Shown: positions 1 to 10,972 of the stretch, piece by piece
How the letters are laid out: each line of letters starts with the position of its first letter
Position numbering within the stretch: position 1 is the first letter of the stretch
Origin: Lotus japonicus
Lineage: Eukaryota > Streptophyta > Magnoliopsida > Fabales > Fabaceae
Assembly: GCF_012489685.1 (NCBI RefSeq)
Contig: NC_080044.1
Location: 50,592,964-50,656,963 of the forward strand
Direction of reading: 5' to 3'
Length of the DNA stretch: 64,000 bases
Made by a program: the position numbers and the translations under genes
Notes under the pieces: generated by a model
The model's database searches: none
Told to the model about the DNA's origin: nothing
What the model saw: only the letters and a program-made list of their open reading frames with translations

Positions 1-1022
1 AAGACTATGTTGCTTTTGCTAAAGGCACGCTGACCAACAAGGGAAAATGACAACTTGTTAACATCAAATTTCTCAATTGTCTCATGTCTAAAAAGTAGCC
101 AAAGTCTTTTGTCACCTACTAGTTGACAAACATCACCTTTTTGGCTAAAAGATAGACTTGATTCTGAGCATGCATTCAATGAAGCTACCAACCGAAGCCA
201 TTTGAATCAACGGATGTATCTCATTTCTTAACGACTAGAACAACGGTTAGATCATGACTCACAACGGCTACAACACTAGCAAGCGAGTATTTAAGGCATT
301 CATTAAGAATGAAGACTAAGAGAATCAACACTGAAAGCATAAGAACTCAAAGCATTCATTTCAACATTCTTCAAAGCATTCAAAGCTCAAAGCAGAAAAT
401 TCCCTAAATGTCAAATCCAAGTCACTACTTCTGCAAAGTGAAAGAGAGAACCTCGTACCTTAAAATAGTCAAATCTCTTTATTCCTTTCTCTCTTAGATC
501 CAGAACTCTTGAGTGAACCAAAGTCAAATATGAACCCAAACACTTAGAGTTCCAGTGCTATAAATTCTCTACCTATACTCTTGTACGAAGAGAAACCGTT
601 TAGAGGGAAATAATCTTGAATAGATTGTGGGAGAAGTCCTGAACAATACTTGTAGGAGGAATCCTGTAGAATACTTGGAGGAGTCCGTGATAATACTTGT
701 TGGAGAAGTTCGTGATAATACTTGTTGGAGAAGTCCTTGAGAATACTTGTATCGGAGAAGTCCTTGAAACTTGCTAGTGAAAATCTTGGTGGTGGCCAAG
801 TACTGGACGTAGCTCAATCGTTTAGGGTGAACTAGTATAAGTCTTTGTGTGTTGATCGTCTGCTTTACTTTGCTTATATTTCTGCTGCACTAAACGGTTT
901 ACGAAAAGTTTCACTAAACGTTTTCGAGAACTAATATTCTTTTTAAAAACCTAAGTTTTAAAAAGCAATTTTCAAGTTCACAATTCAAACCCCCATTTCT
1001 TGTGTTATTTACTTGCATCTCA
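1..1022 (+). repeat. 5' LTR of element A (first ~336 bp missing at window edge)
   Basis: The sequence matches the 3' LTR from 33979 onward. A TATA-like TATTTAAGG lies near 284-295. The LTR ends in CA at 1022, directly before the primer-binding site. Confidence 0.85.
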
Positions 1023-1024
1023 AT

Positions 1025-1036
1025 TGGCATCAGAGC
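1025..1036 (+). other. Primer-binding site of element A
   Basis: TGGCATCAGAGC follows the LTR end by two bases. It differs by one base from the common plant initiator-Met tRNA complement TGGTATCAGAGC. The same variant is used by elements C and H. Confidence 0.8.
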
Positions 1037-1082
1037 TTAGTATCTAGAACTAACATCTTAAACATGTGTAGGGTAAAGATCC

Positions 1083-2016
1083 ATGGCAGAAGATCTCGTT
1101 ATCGCTACGGCTCATCCACCAACAAACCTCCCTTCTTTGATGGAACTGAATATCCTTATTGGAGAACTCATATGCAACTATTCATTGAGTCCTCAAACTA
1201 TTCACTGGGTCTATAAATCAAACAAGAGAAAGACAAGATTTATAGTCACCAGACGAAGTACATCAAGGATATGCTCAAGAAATACAACTTGCACATATCA
1301 AATGAAATGAGCGCCCCTATGTATCCAAACACCGTTCTGGACAAGAATGATCAAGGTTCACCTGTTGATCCAACATCGTACAGAGGAATGATAGGATCTC
1401 TCCTGTACCTAACGTCTAGCAGACCAGACATCATGTATATTGTCTGCTTGTGTGCAAGGTTTCAGGTAAACCCCCAACAATCACACCTCAGTGTTGTTAA
1501 ACGAATTTTTAGATATTTAATAGGTATTGCTAATCTTGGTCTTTTGTATGAGAAAGTTAGTGATTTCAGGTTAAAAGGATTTTGCGATGCTGATTATGTT
1601 GGAGACAGAATTGAACGAAAGAGCACCAGTGGAGGATGTCACTTCCTAGGAAACTGTCTAGTTTCTTGGACAAGTAGAAGACAAAGCACTATATCACTAT
1701 CCATTGCTGAAGCTGAACACGTTGCAGCTAGCTCTTGTTGCATCAACTTGAAGACTACAATATCCATGAAGGCAGTATACCTCTATTATGTGACAACACC
1801 AGCGCCATCAACATAGCTAAAAATCATGTTCAGCACTAAAGAACAAAGCACATTGAAATCAAGCATCATGTCATTAGAGATCTTGTGGCTAAAGGACATA
1901 TTGATATATCCCATGTACACACTGAAGACCAACTAGCTGATATTCTCACCAAGCCATTGTTAGAAAGCATATTCGTGGATCTGAGAGCAAGAATTAATAT
2001 GCAATCTGCATATTAA
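1083..2016 (+). pseudogene. gag start fused by deletion to RT/RNase H tail (element A)
   Basis: An ATG at 1083 opens a copia gag N-terminus. It soon needs a frameshift to read the motif FDGTEYPYWRTHM, typical of the start of copia gag. Near 1210 the sequence jumps straight into the C-terminal part of reverse transcriptase and the RNase H domain. There RGMIGSLLYLTSSRPDI, CDADYVGD and KSTSGG can be read from about 1380 to 1640. The last part carries frameshifts and stops but is recognisable to TKPL and a final stop at 2014-2016. Most of gag, protease, integrase and the RT catalytic region are missing, a loss of several kilobases. It cannot make a working polyprotein. Confidence 0.8.
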
Positions 2017-2324
2017 AGGTACGAAAGCATGCTTCCTTTTGCTTGCAAGTACCGTTCTATAAATCCACCGTTCAACAAAGATCATGAATCGTTCAGTGTC
2101 TCTACCATCTGGCAACAATCATGAACCGTATAATGACTCACCGTTCTATGAGGGAGCATTATGGAACTTCATATCGTTCATTCACAGCTGGCAGAAATAT
2201 TGTCAAGTTCAACGTCATCATATCTATGACACGTGCTTCAACAGATATTTTCTGAAAGGTCATATCACATTCAATGCGGAACAGTTATTCAAACAGCTTT
2301 TACCGCGTGTGTAGCCGCGATTAA
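2017..2324 (+). other. Linker between pol tail and env-like frame of element A
   Basis: No domain is recognised here. It corresponds to the spacer usually found between pol and the third ORF in Sirevirus-type elements. Confidence 0.5.
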
Positions 2325-3983
2325 TTGTTTATCAATTTCTCTCTCCACAAAGAAAATGCCGATGCACGACTTTCTAAAACCGTCACTTCAAATTCTCAAT
2401 CAAAGTATATCTCCAAGATTTTCAAAGAGAATACACACGACTGGAAGTGCATCTGGAAGAACCCTGAAGACCCATTATCTGTGGAGGTGAGCAACCTCAA
2501 AGATGAAGTCAAGTTCAACAATGTTGAGATCAGCAAGGTGATTCTACCAAAGGACGGAGCCAGAAATCATGTGAATGCACATGCAAGGTATGCATTGTAT
2601 AATATTTTCAAGCGGGTGAAGATCAACCTCGCCCATCTGATATGGAACTACTTGATAAAGTTACTAGAAAAGAGCCAAGGTTTTCTCTCTTTTGGTTCTT
2701 TGCTCACTGTAATCTTTGAAAAGAATGGGATTACTGCTGAGTTCCTGGAATCAGATGAAAGGTTGGATGAAGATGTCATCTTTCCAACACCAATCAAACT
2801 GAGAGATGTGAGCAGGATGAACATTCTCCGTGATGACTCTGAAGTTCTTGAGGAGTTTTTAGCCAAGAAGAAAAGATCTACCAAGGGCAAGGGAAAAGCT
2901 ACTACCTCTGAACCGTTGGGAGAAGGCAAGAAGAAGAAACTGAGAGAACTGTCTGATCAAGCGGTGAAGGAATCGTCCAAGAGGATTGTTCCAAGAGCTT
3001 TAAGGATTGCACCGTTTCCTGAAGATGAGGTTGAACAGTCTAGAGACCTACCCAAGGTCCTTACCAAGGAACGGTCCATTCGAATCATCAAGAGTGGAGT
3101 ACCATTGCCGCCTCCGTCTCATCTAGTTGCTTCAAGAACCCATTTTGGCAAAGGATCCCCAGCGACCAAGCCAGTAGAACCCAAAAAGCTTAAACACTTA
3201 AGGAAGCAATTTGAAGAAGAACCTGCTGAGAAGGCTACCCAGCCTCGGTACAGAAAGAGAAAAATTCTAGCAGATGAACATGATGAGATTCTAGGTGATG
3301 AAGACATCGCTTTTCACACCAGGCTTGCAATTTCTCTGGGAACCACTCTACCATACCAAGAGGTACCATCTGATTTTTCTAATCAAGACTTCGTCATTTC
3401 TCTTTTAAATGAAACCTATGAACAATAAGCTCCTGAAACACCATCACACCACAATAATCTTTCCCCACCAAACACCACTGAACCATCAAGACCAAACTCT
3501 CCAAACGCCAACATGGGTGAACCACAGGTTGTGGAACCCATTGTTCACAACTCTCCTCAGTTTACCGCCATTCACTCCATTGATTCCTCTGATGAGGAAA
3601 GAACCAATGAGGATCTGATCAACAACAACAACAATGACAACACCACTTCACCACAAATATCTCCAATCACCAATATCCCCATTCCACACTCACCACTGAT
3701 TGTGCAAACTGCACCCTTTCTTGAAAAAGAACCCTCTCAATCAACTCCAGAAACCAGCTCTTCAAAAGCGAGAAGGTTTGGCACCATCCTTTCCCTTTCC
3801 CAAGTGCAAAAGAGGCGTCTCCAGACGCTTATGTCATCAGCTATCAAACGTAGACGAACTACGAAAACCACCAAAGTTTGTTTCAAAGACCTTCAGAATC
3901 GTCTGACAAAACGCATTGAAAGAGCTCCAGATCATCAAGTTCATGTGTCATGGAGAAAATCATCTGATGTGGGTTATGTCTAG
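2325..3983 (+). pseudogene. env-like third ORF of element A
   Basis: One frame is open from about 2325 to a stop at 3981-3983, with a single internal TAA at 3426-3428. It is roughly 550 codons long. The apparent start at 2325 is TTG, so the true N-terminus is uncertain. The protein has a globular N-terminal part (about residues 30-165). A basic, lysine-rich middle follows, with runs such as KKKRSTKGKGK that look like nuclear-localisation signals. The C-terminal part is rich in proline, serine and asparagine, then basic again (IKRRRTTKTTK). These features and its place after pol match the env-like or putative plant transposon protein frames of Sireviruses. No signal peptide or clear membrane segment is visible, so a role in envelope function is unsupported. 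A likely C-terminal remnant lies beyond the inserted DNA at 32806-33138. Confidence 0.65.
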
Positions 3984-4003
3984 GACTTCTTATGGTTCTC
4001 TCA

Positions 4004-4160
4004 GAACCGAAGCTAACAAAAAACCGAACCAAAAATCGAACCGTTATGAATTAAGAACTGAACCTTTAAGAACCGAACCAAACTCGAACCTAAATTTAAA
4101 AACCGGTTCGATAACCGAACCAAAATCTCAAAACCGGTTCGGTAACCGAACCGAACCGAT
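4004..4160. repeat. Degenerate CCGAAC/GGTTCG repeat
   Basis: About 25 imperfect copies of (A)ACCGAAC-type units, some as GGTTCG, sit directly after the env-like stop. This marks the start of DNA foreign to element A. Such repeats are common near plant transposons, but I cannot name the family. Confidence 0.6.
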
Positions 4161-4205
4161 ATATACATTTATCCTGTTTCCACACAACCAATAACTAGTT
4201 AACCA

Positions 4206-4337
4206 CATTCCAAAGTCCTGAACCGAGAAGTGAGAACCAGTGATGAGTGAACCCTAATTTCAGCGCCGCGCCTCCTGCTCCTCCCGCCGGCCGCCGCGCC
4301 ACCTCCTCATTACGGCCGCGCCTCCTCCTCCTCCTTC
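4206..4337. other. GC-rich exon-like segment, left half (split by element B)
   Basis: A sharply GC-rich stretch (CGCCGCGCC and CCTCCTCCT runs) appears in otherwise AT-rich DNA. It resumes at 32159 on the other side of element B, with the target duplication CCTTC at 4333-4337 and 32159-32163. The rejoined segment resembles a 5' exon or untranslated region of a plant gene. Whether it is a captured gene fragment or part of another transposon is not decided. Confidence 0.5.
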
Positions 4338-4676
4338 TGTAACGCCCCGATTTCTCGAGTGTCACACAGTAACCAATCACATGTATTTTCGTAAAGAGTT
4401 TTCGTCGATTCACATATTAATCTTGCATTAATGACAAAGGTTCAATTATTGTGAAACTCTTGAAGACTTTACGACTTAAACTTGCGGAATAAATAAAACA
4501 TACATTTCTGAATAAAGCAACTCTTTAATAAAAGAAATAAATAATCCAACAATACAAAAGTTGAAACCTCGGGCTAAAGCCCTAAACCAAAATACACCCA
4601 TAATCTCTGAAAATGAAACAAATAAATGATAGTTCAGAACTACGTGTCACTCGACCCCCAACAAGACAAACAACAA

Positions 4677-5084
4677 TCACTCCTCGAGCCACCCACATTG
4701 TCTCTTCTTTGACGGAGCACCGGCATCAAGATCTGGAAGTGACTCTAGAGACGGGACTGGAAAGTCACCAATACGCCCCCACCAGGCTGGTGCCTCAGGC
4801 GCTCGTGAAGTATCCTCCTCTGCATCAGCCAACTATGGAGAGTTCGAGCTGGAACCCTCATCACCTGCGTGCAGAAAGCGGCATGGTGCAAAGGGCATCT
4901 TGACCTTGCCCCATTCCATCTTCTGAGTCTCGATGATGTTCCCATGTCGGTCTCGTCCGGTGATCGTAGCACTGCCGACGTACAAGCGACGTACCTGGCT
5001 AGAGTCGGTCTGCCAGGCGTTGTCATTCTCCTGATCATGAAGATCGATCGTCCAAGAGGTCACTGAGCTCTTGATCTTCACCAT
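4677..5084 (-). pseudogene. ORF inside the LTR of element B, copy 1; unknown function
   Basis: An ATG at 5084 opens a frame of 136 codons ending at TGA 4679-4677, with one internal TAG after residue 83. The N-terminal half reads like a folded protein (MVKIKSSVTSWTIDLHDQ, then RRLYVGSATI, RDRHGNII and MEWGKVKM). The C-terminal half is acidic and proline-rich and ends in basic residues plus a tryptophan. It is repeated in the middle LTR. On the minus strand the ATG sits ten bases behind TTATTCTAG, a good splice acceptor. A donor-like CTAAG/GTAAGG lies about 1.45 kb upstream, after a leader-like stretch. Retroelement LTRs are not expected to carry such an ORF. I do not recognise the protein; it could be a captured host exon. 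Confidence 0.45.
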
Positions 5085-5094
5085 CTGCCCCCCC

Positions 5095-6542
5095 CTAGAA
5101 TAACACATAACACATAACAGGGTCAGATCTCATGTTCACATATAGGAAAATCATATATCACATGAATAATAAGTTTTAAATGCAAAATCTTTAAGTCTCA
5201 TCTCTGTTAGTCACCTAAGTCCAGTTAGACTAACGTCCTCACCATTCACACAACCACCTCAACACCATGGCCAAATCACGATCATCCGCAGATGAACAAT
5301 CACAAGGGGACACTCAGTACAACCCAACTCACATGAGGACACACAGTACAACCCATAAATCTCGAGGAGACCGCAGTCAAACTCATCACGTGGGGACACA
5401 CAGTACAACTCACAAACACCCTCGCGTGCAAGCAACCGTTTGTCTCTAACGGTACCATCGTTCTCATGGTCCATAGTCATCACTAGACCTATGTTCCAAT
5501 TTCATCATATTTTACTTGCAAGCGATTAAGTTCTCATTTCTCTTTGTTGAAGGCTCTAATAAGTCATCCTAGAGTCTTATCACTTATATCATCGAATAGT
5601 GAAACATAAACGACAGAAATAATCACACCACCAAAAGGAATTACAGCTAGGTGAGCGACCCTTTGGCAATATCCAAGTTAGGCAACATATAAGCTATACC
5701 AAAACACATAGCTGTATTCTCATGCATACCAATACTTAAATCATGGCAAACTCATCAATCAAGCTATCATATAAACTTGTGCATGAATTGAAAGAAAGAA
5801 AACTCGCCGACAACCACAAAAGTGGCTCGGCCGAACCCTAAAGGGCTCAAGGGTTTTCAAAACTCTTCCTTTCTTCCATTCCAACTTCACAAGCCAATGT
5901 CCAGCCAACATTATCAAGCATATTCTCACAAAAATTCCAGAACTGAACATACATCATCTTTCATGCTAAATCATGTGAAAATCTAGTCAAAATCTAGTGA
6001 AAAATCATGGAATTCATACATATGACATGGTATCATTTGATAAGCATTGACATATTGATCATATCATTATACAAGCATCACAAATTTGGTAAAAATTCCA
6101 GTAGCTATCAGCAATAATCAATAGCACCCAAAAACTAAAGAAAAATCCACCAAAACCCTTGTTTCGGGTGTAGCCGAGAGCACCATATGCTCTAGGCTTC
6201 TCTCTTTTTTTTGAAAACGTTTTGGCCATTCTTTAGGCCAACATACAGCAGTAAACGCATCATGTTAATCATCAACATAATCATCCTTAAGTATATGATA
6301 CATCACAGAATTTGTTCTAGGCAAAATCATGGTAAAATTGTCAAGTTTGGCATCAATAGCAAGTGATTATGGCATCAACTTTTGATCATGTTTCAGGCAG
6401 CACATATCAAGTTCTTAAAGTATAAGATCAGCCCCTAACCCACATACATCATCATCAACACGAAATTCAGACCATAACCATGTAAATCATACAAACCTTC
6501 ATCATTTTGATCCTAGACTCTACCCACTAGATCCACCCTTAC
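5095..6542 (-). other. Putative intron inside the LTR of element B
   Basis: In element orientation the donor CTAAG/GTAAGG is at 6543/6542 and the acceptor TTATTCTAG ends at 5095. The region between has no long ORF and is AT-rich with a CATATGAT-like character. In the middle LTR the donor is kept (19962/19961), but the acceptor AG is lost (reading ATCTGG near 18535). This is inference from consensus only. Confidence 0.35.
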
Positions 6543-7256
6543 CTTAGTTTTTGGGAATGAAAGGATGAAAGAATGGTGATGGAATAGATGAATGGAGAAG
6601 TCCTCTCCTTGCTGCACCTTCAGCCTTGACTTGATCTTCTCCTTTCTCTCTTGATCTCTCTTGCTTTCACTCATTCTTCTTCTTTCTCACCTCTCTAACT
6701 CTCTTACTCTTTCTTTCTTTCTTTCTTCTGAATGTGTGTGGAAAATGAGGGTATGAGATTGTGATTCTACTCAGCCTCTTTTAGGTCTCTCAAAAGCTGC
6801 AGAAATCTTCCCTTTTTACCCCTATACCCGCGACCAAGACAAGGATATGCAAGGGCATCCACAAATTTCACTAATTTGAATGGAGACAATGCATTTATGG
6901 CTCTTCATTCTCCTTTATTTCCTTGAATAAAAACTGATCAGCCATGATTATGAGCAATAATCCCTCAATATTCCCCTTAACTCTTGCATTCCTAGTCAAA
7001 ACAAGTCTCCTCTCCTCTCCTCTTCACATACTCGAGTATGGCCCTCCTCCTTGGCCCTCAAGCAACCCAAAGTCACTTACCTTGGAGTCCTTGACCTTAT
7101 AAATAATTATTTCCTAACCCTCGAGTATTATCACTTTAATATAAATAATACTATACACTCCAATGCATCAATGAAAAATTCACAATTCACAAGCAAGACA
7201 CATTTTATCATTTATTCTAAAATAAATAATTTCATTCATCAAAGTAGGGTCTTACA

Positions 7257-7271
7257 ATACCACCCCCTTAA
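7257..7271 (-). other. Polypurine tract of element B (copy 1)
   Basis: On the minus strand AAGGGGGTGGTAT lies directly before the LTR start TGTAAGACCC, the expected place for the plus-strand primer. The same tract stands at 29473-29487 before the middle LTR. Confidence 0.75.
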
Positions 7272-8510
7272 AAATAGTTTCGCCCTCGAAACTTATGGGT
7301 TTACAAACAAGTCGGGATGTGACTCCCGCATCTTATCTTCTAATTCCCATGTAGCGTCGCCTGTCGCTTGATTCCACACAACCTTCACCAAGGACACCTC
7401 CTTGTTTCTCAAGCGTTTCGTGCTCTTGTCGACGATCTTGATGGGTGGCATCACCATCGTAAGGTCATCCTTCAGCTGAATGTCATCAGGTTCAATCACA
7501 TGAGAGTTATCAGCCATGTACTTCCGCAGTTGTGACACATGAAGCACATCATGGATGTTGGATAAGAATGGCGGTAATGCAATCCTGTATGCCACTGGTC
7601 CAATTCGCTCCGTAATTTGGTACGATCCAATGAACTTTGGAGTAAGCTTCTTGGACTTGATCGCCCTTCCGACACCTGTCATCGGGGAAACCCGCAAGAA
7701 GACATGATCCCCAACTAGAAATTCCAGCTCCTTCCTCCTGTTGTCAGCATAACTCTTCTGACGACTCTGCGAGATCCTCATCATTTCCTGGATTCGCTTC
7801 ACCTCTTCTGTAGTTTGCTGAACCAACTCCGGTCCTGTAAGGCCCAAGTTTTAACGCTTTGGATAAGTGAATAAAATAAAAGAGTTTATTTGATTAAGAT
7901 AAATTTGGGAAGGAAAAAGGTTCAGGAAAATTCCAAGAATTTATCGAAAAACCGATAAGAGTTATAGCACGACTAACATACGCTTAATCCTAGGTCAAAG
8001 GTATTAGTGAATAGTTAATTTACGCTTAGGGACACGATGGAAACTAATTCCAAAAATCCTCAGAGAAATGTTAGAACTTCTCTTTTCCGTCCTTAAACAA
8101 TTATTTCGATGCGAAATTCTGGAAAGTACGAACGTCAAATTCCAATTCTCGGAAGTTTGCCGAAACAGAATCCCTGATAGTTCGAGAAACCTAAGATCGA
8201 CAGACGATGAAGACTTTTTCTATTGGGAGCTGCAAATGAAGATTCCACCCGCGTTCCCCTATTTCTCTCGTCATTCCTAATCTTTCTTCAGAAGGAAGTT
8301 TTCTCATCCGACGATCACTGCAAAAAGTAGTTTTTCGGGATAAACCGACTTACACCGACTTATGCCGATTTTGGATCTTTTGGTTTAATTCCAAGAATCC
8401 TATTTTGAGTTCTGGAATTCTGTCGCCAGAACCTATCTTAGAATGCGCAGAGGAACGCGCAGGAAAAATCGGAATCGCAAAAAAATCATTTTTCCGTTTT
8501 TTCCAAAACC

Positions 8511-8518
8511 TATAAATA
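8511..8518 (+). promoter_or_regulatory. TATA box in solo LTR D1
   Basis: TATAAATA is followed by a pyrimidine-rich, GAGAGA-containing leader and a splice-donor-like site CTCGAG/GTAGGT at 8660/8661. D2 has the same arrangement. Confidence 0.6.
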
Positions 8519-9321
8519 GCTTGAAAATTAGATTTTTTGCAAAAAAACCCATTTTCCCCTCCCCCAAAACCGTGAGCAGCTAGAGAGAGAGAGAGAATCC
8601 GGATCTTCGTCGTTTCTTGCCCGTTTGCTTCACCGTTCGTCACTAATCGAAGACCTCGAGGTAGGTAATCTATACTCTCCTTCGAATCGTCGTTTCTGTC
8701 CATTTCTCATGCGACTTTCTGAGTTCAAAATTTTGAGGTTTTTGAAAAACTGTTCAAATCAGCTGATTTCAGCGTCTAAACTTCTTCCCTGCATGCTCCT
8801 GAGCGTGTTCTGCGGATTAGATTTTGTCAAAAGTCGACGAAATGCCGCCGGGATCAATTTCTACCCTAAATACCCATTTTTCGGCAAAGTCGCAACCTTT
8901 ACGCTCTAATCTATCGACTTGGCTTAGTGCTAGTAGGATTTGTCGTCATAAACGTCGTTGTGGACGTCCCCATCCAATTTGTTTTTCAAAAATCCAATTT
9001 TGAAATTTTGAGCTAAAAATAATGACCAAACTACCCCTATATCAGTTTTCGATCCGAAAATTTTTCCGAGCTTAGAACCGTCTTAGTTACGGCGTATGTT
9101 AACCTAGGAACCAAGTTTGATCGAAGAAAAATCGACCCTCCCAATTAAGGAAAGTGGCCGAGAGCTATACCAAGGGGGGAGGAAATCCGACTTTTTCGAA
9201 AACTTGTCTTAACGTGTTAGATTGTCGTACCACAGAGTTTGTAATGTACCGTGTAACCCTAGGACTTATTGCTTGCTGAGTTTCTGACTCAATGTGTTGA
9301 TTTCTGTGATTTTGGCTTAAG

Positions 9322-9399
9322 GTTCTTTTGAGGAGTTTCCTGGAGATCAAGGCGAGGAACGTGAAGGAGGTTGTGAGGAAAACGCTGGAGGAGTTACAG
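9322..9399 (+). other. 78-bp exon-like block in solo LTR D1
   Basis: It is bounded by an AAG acceptor-like end and the strong donor ACAG/GTGAGGG. The counterpart in D2 (14215-14292) has exactly the same length and the same borders, although the surrounding LTR is clearly diverged. One frame reads FEEFP near its start in both. Whether it is spliced is unknown. Confidence 0.35.
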
Positions 9400-9989
9400 G
9401 TGAGGGCTACTCTCTGAATTACTAGATAATGCTTTAGGTGTCGATGAAATTCGACTTGATTTATGTGTTATGCACCTAATTGCTAAATGTCTGAAATGAT
9501 TTCTGAGGCTTCGGCCGAACTTGTTGAGTATTTGATGCCAAGATATTGTGTGCTAAATGATTCACATGCTATGTGCTACATGGTTAACTTAGGATGTGTT
9601 GGAATATGCTGTTTATGCTTTTGACTGAGCTGTGTTATTTATGCTATTCCACTTATACATGAGATTCTGAGGAGTGAGGATTACGGGCAGGTCATGCCAA
9701 ATTTTTATGAGATTTTGAGAGAGTTTTAAAGGACGAACGGAGTTCGGACCTTGTTATGTTTTAATGGATCGAGACCTTCTCAGGGAATTATTTGAGATTA
9801 TGGGATCTCTAAAAACTCTTAGGAAGTATTACAAGATTAAAATGAAAACTATTTTATCACGGAAAACTCATAAGGCATTAATCAATTTCTAAATCCTTTG
9901 AACAATAATGATACCCTTAGATAAGAGCTTAGAGCCTGAATATTAGTTTGGGAAATATGAGAAGTGTCGTCGAGTCCAAGTCTTGAGGA

Positions 9990-10147
9990 AACTTACAAGT
10001 TTCCGAGTATGCTTATACTTTTTCGCTCGATGAGCAGTTTAATGTTTGGCTATCTAAAGTTTAGCCGGAGACTATAAGTTTCCAAGTACTTCGGTACCTT
10101 TTCGCTCGATGAGCAGTTTATTGATTGGCTATCTAAAGTTTAGCCGG
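9990..10147 (+). repeat. Two-copy tandem repeat (~76 bp) in D1
   Basis: Two units (about 9990-10066 and 10073-10147) share CGCTCGATGAGCAGTTTA and GGCTATCTAAAGTTTAGCC. The second motif is itself a partial inverted repeat (GGCTA...TAGCC). Confidence 0.7.
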
Positions 10148-10843
10148 GAACCATGAGTTCCAAAGTATCTTCTTCTTCTTTTGATTAATTCATTTTGTCG
10201 CAGAATCGACATTTGCCTTAGGGTAGGCTTTTTAGAGACAATAAGTTAGCTAGAACACGTGACGACGTGTCGAGTGAGGTCGGAGACGTTGTTTGGCTAA
10301 TCACTTGCATTCATGCACTCATTTTGAGGTTAATACACGGCGGATTACCGGACCTCGGTGGATTCCAAAATGGTCATAAGACCCGGATTTCAATATTTAG
10401 GACACTACGGTGGTCCTCAGTAGCAGACGGAATGGCAGACCTACGGGTTCACTGCTGATCTGACTACTTTTGTGTGGTGTAAGAGACGCCCGAGCGGAAT
10501 GGTCCCACTTTGGCCGGTGTTAGGGCTGACTCGATGGTGTCCATCCTTCTTCCGGAATGCATTTTGTTACCCAGCATTGCATTTCATGCAACATACATGC
10601 TGACTTAGTTGCTGAGTGTGGTTGGTACCTGTTTATCCTACTTGAGGCATGCTAATTGTTATTATTATCTTTATATTCATTGTGATATATGCAACCCTAG
10701 GATGTTATCCCTAAACGTATAAGCCTGAGAGGCTAAATAATTATTACCCTATATATCTGGTTTTATTATTTATATAATTCTTTGGAGTTGACCCTCGCGT
10801 CTTCTGTGTGTGTTTGGGCGGACTACGCCATTGTCAGTTGAGT

Positions 10844-10972
10844 ATGGCGGACCGGTTCACGATGGTTCACCCTTCAGGGGAAACTAGGTTGAAGAAGCTT
10901 GATCAGGAGGACTACGGTTCAGGGGTGGTCGACCCCGCTGGCCACCGAGCGACTTACTCGAGATGGGATTAG
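10844..10972 (+). other. Small ORF near the 3' part of solo LTR D1
   Basis: The ORF has 43 codons including the stop and starts MADRFTMVHPSGETR. D2 has a comparable ORF (15928-16044) sharing FT, VHPSG and TR, after the same ATTGTCAG acceptor-like string. The similarity may simply reflect LTR homology; coding is weakly supported. Confidence 0.2.

Larger units (their letters stand above)
4338..7256 (-). repeat. Complete LTR of element B (3' LTR, 2919 bp)
   Basis: It is bounded by TGTAAC at 4338 and TTACA at 7256 and is nearly identical to the middle LTR 17774-29472 once element C is removed (about 2923 bp). In element orientation it contains a purine/pyrimidine-rich leader (about 6740-6545), a splice-donor-like site at 6543/6542 and an ORF at 5084-4677. 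Confidence 0.9.

Noticed and set aside
1025..1036. tRNA gene fragments at the TGGYATCAGAGC sites
   Set aside because: These 12-base strings are primer-binding sites next to LTR ends; no tRNA cloverleaf is present around them.
4613..5066. Plus-strand ORFs in the B LTR (and matching ones at 18049-18502)
   Set aside because: They are shadows of the minus-strand LTR ORF; the minus frame has the better protein character and splice context.
10267..10458. Short plus-strand ORF in D1
   Set aside because: Not preserved in D2 in frame and no recognisable features.
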